A stretch of 64,000 nt of DNA from Aldrovandia affinis (taxonomy: Eukaryota; Chordata; Actinopteri; Notacanthiformes; Halosauridae): NCBI GenBank assembly GCA_029706075.1, contig JAINUG010000086.1, forward strand, positions 1,054,001 to 1,118,000, in the 5' to 3' direction. A model generated the notes under the pieces. It saw only the letters and a program-made list of their open reading frames with translations. It was not told the origin of the DNA and did not search any database. The position numbers were made by a program, and so were the translations under genes. Below, piece by piece: positions 27,501 to 39,500 of this stretch (position 1 is its first letter; each line of letters opens with the position of its first letter).

Positions 27501-30500
27501 CACGCTGTGTAAAATGTTATTAAAAGAGGGTGAATTAATTTCCTAAGCATAAGTGTGAACCCGTTTATGATGTGTTTATAGATGCAGCATATGGAAAGGG
27601 TTGCATGCCATTAGCCTTTAAATCACACAAATCCCTTTACTTTTCATTGTGTTTGAAGGCCAGGCTAATTACGCACAACAGTAACACAACTCTGTAATTG
27701 TCTTGTCCTGTTAATGAGGTGGTTTATAGGTGCTGCCTGCTTTTCATAACGACTCAGTCCCAGGACAGTTATGGCCTGATGATTTCACTGCGGTTATATT
27801 TTTATATACCACGGTCGGGGTCCAAGCTTACTGTCCGACCGCTCGGTGTGCATGACTGCCCTATGACTCTGCAGATTTGCACAGCGGGCAGATGTCTCCA
27901 CAGCAGGAAATGCAGCAGAATTCAATAAGAGCCCCAGACACATCTCTCTCCTCTGCAATGGGAGCATCTCTTTTAAAATACTTTCTCCAGTGACGGTTTA
28001 GCCATTGAACTCAAGTCTAAAAATACTACAAGTATTGTTATCTGTGGGAAAAGTCAAAGGGTCACAAAGAAGCTACACGCAAGGTGGAGCAAACATAGTT
28101 TTTTTGTTGCTAAAATTGAGTTGAATAAATTAGTTACAGTTTGTGACCTGCCTGATAACCAAACTACAACTTGAAATACCCACGTTACACAGTAAACATA
28201 CAGCTAAAATGTCATTCAAACTACACTATACAGGAAAATCTGTGAAAAGTAAATAAATTGTGCTGCTTGTAGATGACTGATTCCTTAGAGAATGACCAAT
28301 TTGTTCAAAATGAAACTGTGCGCATGTGCTCTCTTCCTGTTCTCCCTCTCCCCCCCCCCTGCACCGCAGCAGCCCGGTCTCTCTTTCCCCCAGACCCCCT
28401 GCAGCCCCAGTGCCAAAGCCTCACAGAAGCAGGGTAGAGCTCAGGTACAAATGATAAGGAAGGAAGCAGAAAGCAAAGCATGCTGGGATGACTCACACAT
28501 GGCCGTACCAGACTGAGAATGTCTGCTCGTATCCGCCATCGTATCCAGCTTCCCAGGAGACGTTTGCTGAGGTCGTCGAGGCCGAAACGTGGACGTTGGT
28601 CGGGGCATGTGGGCTTGTGCCTGAGGAGACAGAGCAGGCATCATCAGCACCCAGATACAGATAGAGATCCCAGATTAGTCCTGGCCGGCAGATTTCACAA
28701 CCCTATGCACAGAGGTAGTGATCCAAGCTCAGTCTTGCCCTGGAGATCTCATAGAATGATGTGCACAGGTACTTATCCCAGGTCAGTCCTGTAGACCTGG
28801 GAGATCTCTCAGTGTAACACATACAGGTCTGTCTAGCAGGAAAGATATGGGTCTAATACAGGCAAATATCATCTGTAATACAGTGATATGCTCTGTGCAG
28901 ATTTTGGAACCTCTTGCCTACTCTCAGAAATACACACACACACACACACACACACATACACACACTAACACGCACACTTATACATACTATCATACATATC
29001 TGTTCATACAATATGTAATATATAATACAATGTATAATGTAACTTTCACACAGTCTGAGCAGAAAGGTCTGCTGATAATATCACCTCAACCCTCATATTT
29101 AGTAATTAAAATAAGTGACATTGTAAATATAGTAAATATAACTAATGCCAAAGGGTCCAGAATAGTAATCATCAATAGCTACTTTCATACCTGGAGAGCT
29201 GTTTCTACCAACTTACAGTGCATTAGATTAAGTATCATAACCTTTGCTTAATGCCAAGAACATCAGTTACCATGACAACGCTGGAAATTTACCAAGATTT
29301 GGCTGTAAATAAACAGAGCCATTTCAGACCAATATTTCAGTTGAACTTCACTTTCAATCCAAAACCTGCAGTACATGCTTTGTTTGAGAACAAGTTGATG
29401 TTGCCAATGTAGCATAGTTGCTGGGAATTTAACTGACAACCAGAAGGCAACAGATTTGCATTCTGAGAGGGAAAGTGCTTGAGTGAGGTATTTGAGGTAC
29501 CCTGAACTGCTTCAGTAAGCATGCAGCTGTACCTGGTTAGCACCCGCTGTGTAAGTCACCCTGCAGAAGGGTGTCTGCTAAGCAAATAATAAGTGTCATG
29601 CAATGTCTGGCTGTGCAATGGGCCACAGGACTGTGCTAAGAGGGAGAGCAGATGTTGCATAAAGCAATGTGAGGTCTGGTTCAGGTCTGGGACAGTCGTA
29701 ACGGTCACCTTGACACCATTTAAAACATTAATCTCCACAGGCCAGCCACACTCTGCCTTTATAAAGTTCTGCTGATTTCCACATTAAACTGTCAAAGCTC
29801 ATCTCCTGCCTGGCACCCCAGCACCTCTGGGGCTGCTGGGAGTTTTTGATAATGATGTCAATGTGATGTGTCTGCTGGCAGGGGGTCACAGGTCAAACCC
29901 ATTTCATTTAGAGGCAGGTTTCCCAAATTCTGCAGGCTTCACTAAGCACCTCTCTAGGATACAATTAAACATCTGGCTGATTAAAAAAATAAAGAAACAA
30001 TATTCATATCAATGTTAATTAAGGCTACATATGAAAATTCGTTTTTTACGATTCAGCGGAAATAGTTTGACTTTTACTATTTTACTAAATACATTTACAT
30101 TTTGGAACCTCCATTCCCCACACTAGTGGTGCTTTCCACACAGTTCTAAATGAAGTTGTACATCTGACACCTAACTGTATATTAAGATAAGGTATCACAT
30201 CAGAACAGCCCTTTATTCAAACCAAATTCAACAGAATAAAAAAGAGAATAAAAATATAATGATATGTTTTTAAAATGAAATCTTTTCAATTTTTTCCCGC
30301 TTTTCTCCGAATTTAGTAGCCAATTATACCCTTTATTTATTTCAATTCGCCCTCCCCCCAAACTCACCGCCCATCCTCCAGGTCAAGCCAATTCCCTGAG
30401 GCCAGCGATGATCCACCTCCTCCGATAAGGAACTCGCCCACCTACCTCTGGAGATACCCTTCGCGCTTCTCCGTGAGTGCTTGCCGGCTCAGCGTTCCCC

Positions 30501-33500
30501 GTTCCCCTGGGGCAGACAGTTAAATGCTGCCCCCGATTGGGGCTCCTGATCAGGGCCGGTCTGGCACAGTCAGGTTTTCGAACCATGACTGCAATAGGCA
30601 GCTCACACTTGCAAAACACCAGTAAATGCGAGTGCGTTAGACCGTTACGCTATCTGAGGCCCCTACGATATGGTTTTTAATACTATCAATCTACTGTTTG
30701 TATTTGATTCTGTTCGTTACTATAGCTCCACTCCATGTATGCTATAAATCTGCATTGACTCTCTGTAATGCACTCTGTGGGGTGTTCTGTGAGACTGCTA
30801 TATTCAGCAAAATTTGATTGGTGGATTGATTGAATGTGCAATTTGTGCCTGTGTTACACTGGCCTCCCCTCCCCAAAAAACCCAGCTTGTAATAGATTTT
30901 TTAACACTCCTGTTAAGGCTTGTTGCAAAAAATTACAGAAGCCTGATCTGAAATAACAATTTTTGGGGCCGAAAAATTTACAAAAAAACTCAAAACCAAA
31001 CAGAGCTCTGCAAAGCTGTTTATTTATGCAGCCACTCACTTAGCACACTTCCTGCCAGGGGAGAATGGAGAGAGCAAAAATATGTTTTTTTCAGCCACAA
31101 CTGAGGAGAGCAGCAGCCAATTCGATATAACCAGGCCTGGAAAACAAGTACTCAGCACCTTGTCATTGGCAGGAGGTGATGACTGCCTGGTTGCGAACCA
31201 GAAAAAGACTGTGAGCACACAAATCTCACTAAAGAGCCCCCAATTATGGCACAGCGACAGTCCAGCAGCCACACACAACAAGACCCACACAGACATTATC
31301 AGTAAACTAGTCCCACACTCTGTCCCATAATGTACAGTCTGAATACTCCAAAACCATGGACTGAATAAGCAAATGCAAATATTAGATTTTTTCCCAAAAT
31401 GCTGCTTGCAAAAAAGCCCCTGAAACTTCCTGGGAGTTTTTATACAAAACAGAAATTTGCTCAACTGTTTAATGCAAGCATCACTTTATGACACCTGCAA
31501 ATTGCACAAAGACAACTTTATTGGATTCACCACACAACAACAGGGTTAGGGTTAGGGTTAGGGTTAGGTAATGGTTAAAGAACCTGGCTTCTAATCGGAG
31601 GTTCGGAGGTTCAAATGTGGCCCTGTTGTAACTTTGAGAATGGCTTCAGTAAACATCCACCCATATAAGGTTAATATGTGAGCTATGTACCAGTAAGGCG
31701 CTTAGAGTTACACCTATGGCACCTCCTAAGAGGTTACTTTGGAGTAAAATCACTCTTCGCTTAAAGTGGTAGGTAAAACGTAGTTATCAAGCAGCTCACA
31801 CTTTCTCTTAGGGAAGTCTTCAGATATTCTCAAGAGTAGCTCGTAAGTGTGTTTTTGTGACAATCACGGGTGCCGCAAATTAAAAGATTAAGATGAGGTC
31901 ATCAATCAGCGAAATTGCAAAGAGGAAGAAGTTGGGTTGCCAACCATAACTTTGTGGTTTTACTGACATGACTGACTAAGTTGCACAATTGCAACATGCC
32001 ATATTTTTTACTGACATTTTTTACTGATATTTTTTACTGAAATCTTTTACTGAAAATTATACTCACGCTGTGGTGCAGAGCTACCATGCTGGCTTTTGTG
32101 GTCATACATCGTAGTATTTGCAGCATTTATAATTTCTTTAGTGGGTCGGAAGCTTTTGCTGTCTTTCACAGTTTTAACTGTCAATATTCCATTCAGGTAC
32201 ATTGACCTATCTATGCTCTTTGTGGAAGGCGTCGGTCTCGGCAGCTAATCAGGGCAATTAGCAGCCATGCCTACTGGCAGAGCAGCCAGCGCACACACCA
32301 GTCCAGGCTTTGACAATTACACCTGTGTGCTTAAAATTGCTCTGCTCCCTTCAGTAGGTGGCTGGAACCAGGAAGGAGAAGGCGGTCCGAGGAGCGAAAG
32401 AACGAGAAAGAAAGAGAAAAGTAAAAGTTTGACCAGGAACTGAAAAGTTTCGGTCCGAGATGATTTAATTTGGTTTGTTATTTTCTGTTTATTGTTTTTG
32501 TCCCAAACCCGTGAGGGCAAGGGACAAAGAAGTTCTGTTTTATTTTACCCTCCCGGTCTCCTTCTCTGCCCTGTGTCTGGGGAAAGAGAACTTTGATTCA
32601 TTAATAAAAACCCGGTCCGTAGACCGGCAAAATCCACTCCGTCTCCGACTGCTCTGTTCCTGTCCAGGGATTGTCACGTGGCGTGTGACACTCTTCATCA
32701 AACTTTAGTTGAACAAAATGTTCGTAACTAGGAGGAAAGTTTGACGGCAGTCAAAAATATAGCAACGAAGGAAGTATAGGGTGATGAAAAATCTATGCAG
32801 CAGTTATACCACGGAGAGACTTTTCGATCATTCTGTACTAAATGGGACATTTTTGCGGACAGACAAACTTTTTTACGGATTTACGGACAAGGTGAAATTA
32901 AGATATTTTTTTACGGACTGTCCGTAAATTTATGGACGGTTGGCAACCCTGGGAAGAACCAATCTGCTTTTGGAAAATCTGTTTTCTTTGATGGTCAACA
33001 CAAATTTCCAATAAAGTTAAACAGACCTTCATTATAAAAGATGCCTTTTTGGCTTATGTTAGGCTAGGCAAAATTGATTTAAAAAGAAACCGAATTGAAC
33101 TTTAGAGGAGGTAGAAAATATATAGGAAGGGAAGATATAGCCCTACACAACACAAGTCGTCATAAAAAAGAGGTATGGAGGCAGATCACAGACAACAAAT
33201 GCAAGCTTTGCCTCCACCATTCGGAGCCCAGAGGAAAGCGTGGTTCTGTGTGGCTCAGTAGGTAGAGCATACCGTAGGCAATGCTTAGGTTGTGGGTTCA
33301 ATCCCCACTGGCAACACATATACTGAAAAATGCATGCATTCACTAATGTAAGTCGCTTTGGCTAAAAGCGTCTCCTAAATGGCATATATATCATATATAT
33401 ATTTTAAAAAATTGTACAATGTTCCATCCAAAGCACGTCAGGAAAATCTCCACTTTCAAGAAAGCAACATCTGGCACTGGTACATCCCGCACAAGTTCAG

Positions 33501-36500
33501 TGACAAAGATGATTCCCTGATGACCTAGGCCAGGGATATTCAACTGGTGGCCAAATCTGGCCCCTGGGGAGCTTTCTTGTGGCCCTTGGAACGCATTCCA
33601 TATTCCAATATATATATATTTTTATAATAATTAAAATAAATGCAAATATATGTTCGCTATTATGTTATCAGAATTAAATGAGTCCAAATTATTTCTCTTT
33701 CAATAGTTCTTAAAAGGCAATCTTTCATTGGACTGATCCAAAATGAGCGGAGAGAAACGGCAGAAAATTGACGGTGAAAACTGACAGTTCAACCCCAAAT
33801 GGATGGATGATTTTGTATTTATTTTACCATCGCATGCCAATCCTAGACCTTTATGTTTAATATGTCAAACAATCGTTTCAATCTGCAAGGTTGCTAATGT
33901 GAGGCGCCACTTTGACACCAAGCATGCGGCTAACTTCAATGCTGCTTACCCGCCTGGTAGCACAGCTAGACGTGGTAAAATAGAAACTCTTAAATCTTCT
34001 TACGCTGCATCAACCAGTATTCTTACAACTGCTACTACAGCCTGTGAGCAGCGTAGCAATGACTGGAATGAAGGGACTATTTAACCCCCTGAGGTCCGTG
34101 CTAAGCTTTTAATGTTTTTAGATTTTGGCATGGTCTGATATTTATCTCAATTTCATCAATTTAACACACACTTACTCCAAAGTGTTTGATATTTTTATTT
34201 GAAGGACAATCACAGCTACATTTGTATGCCATCAATAGTTTGGTCAGTATCATATGCAGCTTGTAAATAGATCTACAAACACACAAGTTAAAAATAGTAA
34301 ATTTTTCTGCTGTCACAAAAGATGTGAAAGCACACACTAAACTATAGTGACGAATTGTTTTGCCAATGTGCGTTTGTTCACCAAGGTCTTGGTTATGTAA
34401 GGGTGTGAAAATAGTTTAGCACATCTGAGATCTAAATAGCTAAAAACCTGTTTTTATCAGAACTGGTCACATTTATTTCAGGCTGTGGGAGGGCTAAATG
34501 CTAAATACCTGAATATTCATTTTGGCTCTTTGTTACGTTGCAACACTTGGAATGTTTGGCGTCACAACACGCGATATTCATAGGCTATATTTTCGAGTAT
34601 TTGAAAACAAGCGAAATAAAATTAATATCAGCATAGACTGTTGCTGGCAGATTGCAAGCGTAAACACAGACAAGATGTAAAAAAATAAAAAAACAAGCGA
34701 AATAAAATCAATAGCATAGACTGTTGCTGGCAGATTGCAAGCGTAAACACAGACATACGATATATTTTATAACATTTTACGCTGTTTGAAAAGTATTTTG
34801 TGTGCCTATTGCAATTTGTTACATTGCGACATGCGGAATATGTAGTCACAAGGCGCGGAATTCATATATTTTTACGAGTATTTGAAAATATACTCGTGAA
34901 TATACTGTTGCTGGCAGATTGCAAGCGTAAACACAGACATACGATATATTTTATAACATTTTAGGCTGTTTGAAAAGTATTTTCTGTGCCTATTGCAATT
35001 TGTTACATTGCGACATGCGGAATATGTAGTCACAAGCGGAATTTATATATATTTTCACGAGTATTTGAAAACAAGCGAAATAAAATAAATATCAGCATAG
35101 ACTGTCCTCTTCAGTTTGTGTTGTTTATGCCGGCGTTTTCACACATGGCCGGACGCACCTCCCCGAAATTAGCACCTCGTTAACATGTCAATAGAAGGGG
35201 GACGTTACTAAAAGGTAAAAAACAGAGTAAAAAGCAAGGTTTACTTTTGGTCTAATTAAGCTAATTTTAAAAATCCCATTTGATTTGCCAGTGCTCAAAT
35301 CGGAAAGTCGCGATTCTAAGGTTTCTGTCAATGTTTTTGCCGCGTGTGTATGATAAAATATCGCGAAGTTAGAAATAGTAATATACTTGTATTGCTGCTT
35401 GGATCGGCGCCGATCCAGCCGACCTCAGGGGGTTAAAAGCCTGGCTGAAAACTTCAAAGAGCAATTCAACGACTTCAGGATTCCAAAACAGGTTATTTTA
35501 TTTGTGCGCAATCAATTTGCAGTCGATGTTTCCGGGTCCTGTCCAGACAAGGTGAAAGCCGTGATGCCCGGTATTGACGAGGCGGCATTGCAGCTGGAGT
35601 TGGTGCAAATTCAGAGCTCCGATGTGCTGAAAGCAAAATTCGGAGAAGAGGGACTGTGCGAGTTCGGGGCTCATTCTACTTATCAGTTTCATCATTGCCG
35701 GAGACTGGCTATCTACCTGTTAACCATGTTTGGATCTACTTAGATATGCGAGTCCAGATTTTCGACAATGAACTTGATAAAGAATCAACATCGCAATCGA
35801 CTCACGGATTAGCATCTCAACCAGTGCATGCAGCTTGCTCTGACCTCACACCTGAATTCAGCAAGCTGGCTAAAATGCAACTTCTCACACTGATTGTCAG
35901 GCAGCTTCTATTTTTATTATTATTTTCATTTATTTTGTAATGATGGGACGCTGCCTATGCTTGCATCTTTGTTAATATCTGTTGCATAGGTCAACAAATA
36001 TTTTCCATGAACTTCAACTTTGGGCTACCTCAGATGGACTTCTATGCCTCCTCTGCCTCTTACTGATTGCATTTGCTATCACAGGCCTAGCATTGTTTTC
36101 TGGTATGGGTTGCCACCCAACGTTTTGGTGTTATAATACTCAAATCTATACGGATTCATTATAATAAAGTAGCCTACATTACTAGTATTTTGGTTGCCTA
36201 TTTTACAACTACTGCTACTACAATAATAATAACAACAATATTAATTATTATTATTATTATCGTTATTATTATTATTATTATTGTTATTATTAATAACAAT
36301 GGCATATTTGTTCATTTTCATTGTCAGTCTTGTGGCCCTCGACTCCAAGTCATTTTACAATTGTGGCCTCCTTCCTAATCTAGTTGAATACCCCTGATCT
36401 AGGCAATAAAGTTTGATTAACTGTGCATCATCAAACATTTCGAAAACATTCTTCCTTTCTTGGAAGGTGCGCGCATGTCTCCGTCTCTGCAACTGTGCCA

Positions 36501-39500
36501 TCTTGCCTACTCCTAGCTGGGTTAAGAGAGCTCCAGAGGTCTCTTAAATATCTAACAGTTTAAGAGTACTTTTAAGTCTAGAGAAATTGTAGATAAGTCA
36601 CTTTTATTCTTAAATTTGAGTCTAGGAGTTAAAGTCACCAATTCTTACAATTAAATTACACTTGAGACCAATTTTTTACTTTGAGTGGCTTGATACATAT
36701 GGCCCCAGGTGATTAGGGAGGCTATGGAAGCTGTTTGACTTCATCCTGGTGTTCATGAAGCCACTCCTGAATCCATTTACTAGTGTGTATAGGGGCGTTA
36801 GTCCAACTCTCACCCATATGACATAGAAAAAACCTCATATGGAGTCCCGGGAGTGAAGGGAGGGAGTGGAGGGAGCCACTTAAATGGAATTTGGCCATTG
36901 ACTTGCTGAGCGCTTGTCACGTCCACACTTTTCCTGGGGTTCATTTCCAAATACAAACTGAATATTAACTTTAAAAAAACAAATTCTAAACAATTTGGAA
37001 TCGCAATTCAGCCTTGAGTTACCATTGTACCCCCGCACACAGTGCAAGGATTACTGCTCCAATGCATTAACCTACTTTCCACAGAGACATATCTCTCACT
37101 GATCACTGGAGATCACTGGAAGGAACTAATGCAGCAGTAACCTGTGGAGCCCTGGCTGATTTAAACCCACCCCACCCCTGCTGGGATGAACCAATTGTGT
37201 CCCACCATCACGGACTGCCAGTCACACTTAGCTAATGATGCCTGTCCACCTGAAAGGCCCTGACTGACTGATACTCACAGGAGCCAATGGACATGTAACT
37301 GGATCAAATTGTTTATTCATACTAAATTCTAAATGTAAGGTGGAATGGTTATAAGTCCCTGAGTTGACGGCTAAGAGGGTCATACCTATCACAAGGACGT
37401 GCGTGCTGGCAGTGATGCTTGTGGCCACGTTGGTAGCGACACACTCCCACTCCCCATGGTCCTCCTTGCTGAGGGATTTTAACTGTAAGCTGCCTCTTGG
37501 TAGGACGTTGTGCTTGCTCCTGCTGGGCTTCCCTACCTTTACACATAAGAAACATAACAAAAACATCAGCAGAGAGATGCAGACAAAGACAGAAAGAAAC
37601 AGTGAAAGACTGATAGACAGACAGACATAGTGATGCAGATGAGTACACTGCAACAGTCAAATGCAGACAGAAAGACATACAGACACAAAGAGAGACATGT
37701 ACAGAAAAAGACAGAAAAGTAGCAACAGACAAAGGCAGGGAGAAAGACAGACAGACAGAGAGACATGTACAGACAATGACAGACAGATGGCATCTATCAA
37801 AGGCAGGCAGAGTACCAACTTACAGACAAAGAGAAAAACTGAAAAACCTATACAGACACACAGGCAGATAAGTGAAGACAAACACAGACAGAGAGATGTA
37901 GACACATCGACAAAGACAGACAAAAACGACAAGCAAACAGAGACAAAAAAAAAGTATGTCGGAAAGATAGGGTTACAGGGTGACATTATGAGAAAATACA
38001 ACCTGGGGACATGGTTTGTTTGAATGTATTGTACTAATCGTACATAATTATTCATGTCCAACTAAACCCTTTCCCTGGGGTTCAGTCTAAAATGCACATT
38101 GACCTCTTCCAGTGGGATTTCAAGCTCCAATTACACATGTATGCATTCAGTTCATCTGTTTGGTAAACTAGTTATGCTGTTGGCCAGGATTTATAATAAG
38201 ATGAATAACAGTTGAAAGATATAATGAGTCAATACTATCAGTGAGGATTCTGGAAGATGCTCAGTGTTCAGCAAGCAGAGGGATCGGAGGTAACCTACCT
38301 TTCTCCATGTGATGTTTGGAAATGGGTCTCCCTCCGCCTCACAAGGGATGACCAGCTCTCTCCCTGCCTCCTGTCGGTATTCTCCTCCCGGTACCACCGA
38401 GAATTTAGGGGGATCCTGTGGGCCATGGGGAAACAGGAAAAGTCAAGGGTCCCATCTCAAACAGCTCCGGTCCAACTTTGAGTTTAGACCCGGAAGGCGC
38501 ATTTATGTGGAACTGTACCTTTAGCACCAGGGGGGCCGGGGGGGATTGTCCCATGGTACCCAGGGCGTTGTAAGGCACACAGGTGTAGGTGCCAAGAGAA
38601 TCCTCTGTCACCTCCGCCACGCGAATGCTCCCATCATCCATTTGGCTCCAGCCGGGGTACTAGGAAAGGTAAGGAGGACATAGACGAAGAGGAAGAGGGC
38701 TTATTAACACTATGCACTGACATACTAATTATGGGTACGACTTTTTTAACATTAAAATAAGGGCTCTTTACTAATCTATCATGGGGTCATGGTAGAAGCG
38801 TTCTCGTCGCGGCCCTGTTTCAACTAATTCTACCACCACCATATACGCCAAAGGATCTAATTCAGCTACTAACGTTCGTCAAAGTGATCAACATGCCCAG
38901 AGACCGAAGCAGACGTCGGTGTCAAAAACCCGGGTCTTCTCTAAGACCGGCACTGACTGTTCTGTCTGCTAACATCGAAGGGCTATCAGCAGCGAAACAA
39001 GACCTACTCGCTGCGATTTGCAAGGAAATGCAATGCGACGTCCTATGCCTACAAGAGACACATCGCGGCAGTGATAACAATCGCCCTGCGATACCCGGAA
39101 TGACTATGGCAACTGAAAGACCACATTGCCAGTACGGAAGTGCCATCTTCGTCAAAATGGACTCAGTCATAGAAGCTACAGCTAAAACGGAGGTAAACAA
39201 CATTGAAATTCTAACGGTAGAGTTTAGCAGAGCCATGGTCACCTCTGTGTATAAACCACCAGACGCAGAATTCACCTTTACAAATCACCTACTAAACCCC
39301 CATAACAAGGCGCAGATTATAATCGGGGATTTCAACAGCCACAGCAACCAATGGGGGTACAGTGAAACAAATCCTGATGGTGAAGCAGTGGAGGAATGGA
39401 TGGACGCCAACCAGCTTAGCCTCATCCATGACTCGAAACAGCTGAGTTCCTTCAACAGTGCTAGATGGAAGCGGGGATCCAACCCAGACCTCGTATTCAC

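Larger units (their letters stand above)
33531..36396 (+). mobile_element. hAT (Charlie-like) transposon, internally deleted, with nested piggyBac-like element
   Basis: Ends CAGGGATATTCAACT and AGTTGAATACCCCTG are inverted. Flanks ACCTAGGC (33523-33530) and ATCTAGGC (36397-36404) are an 8-bp duplication with the nnCTAGnn core typical of Charlie-type hATs. Plus-strand remnants: a BED-like N-terminal piece at 33803-34083 (CLICQTIVSI, RRHFDTKHA) and a C-terminal dimerisation piece about 35437-35835 (YLLTMFGST, then FSTMN in another frame and HRNRLTD). Minus the nested element only about 1.5 kb remains, so the catalytic middle is gone. Confidence 0.85.

Noticed and set aside
33240-33320. A tRNA gene (A and B boxes present)
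   Set aside because: The acceptor stem does not pair and an L2-type tail follows, so it is a SINE head.
31690-36712. One large Harbinger element enclosing the LTR, SINE and hAT
   Set aside because: Clusters of CTCTTAA/CTTAGAG motifs occur at both ends, but I could not find matching termini, a target duplication or a transposase.
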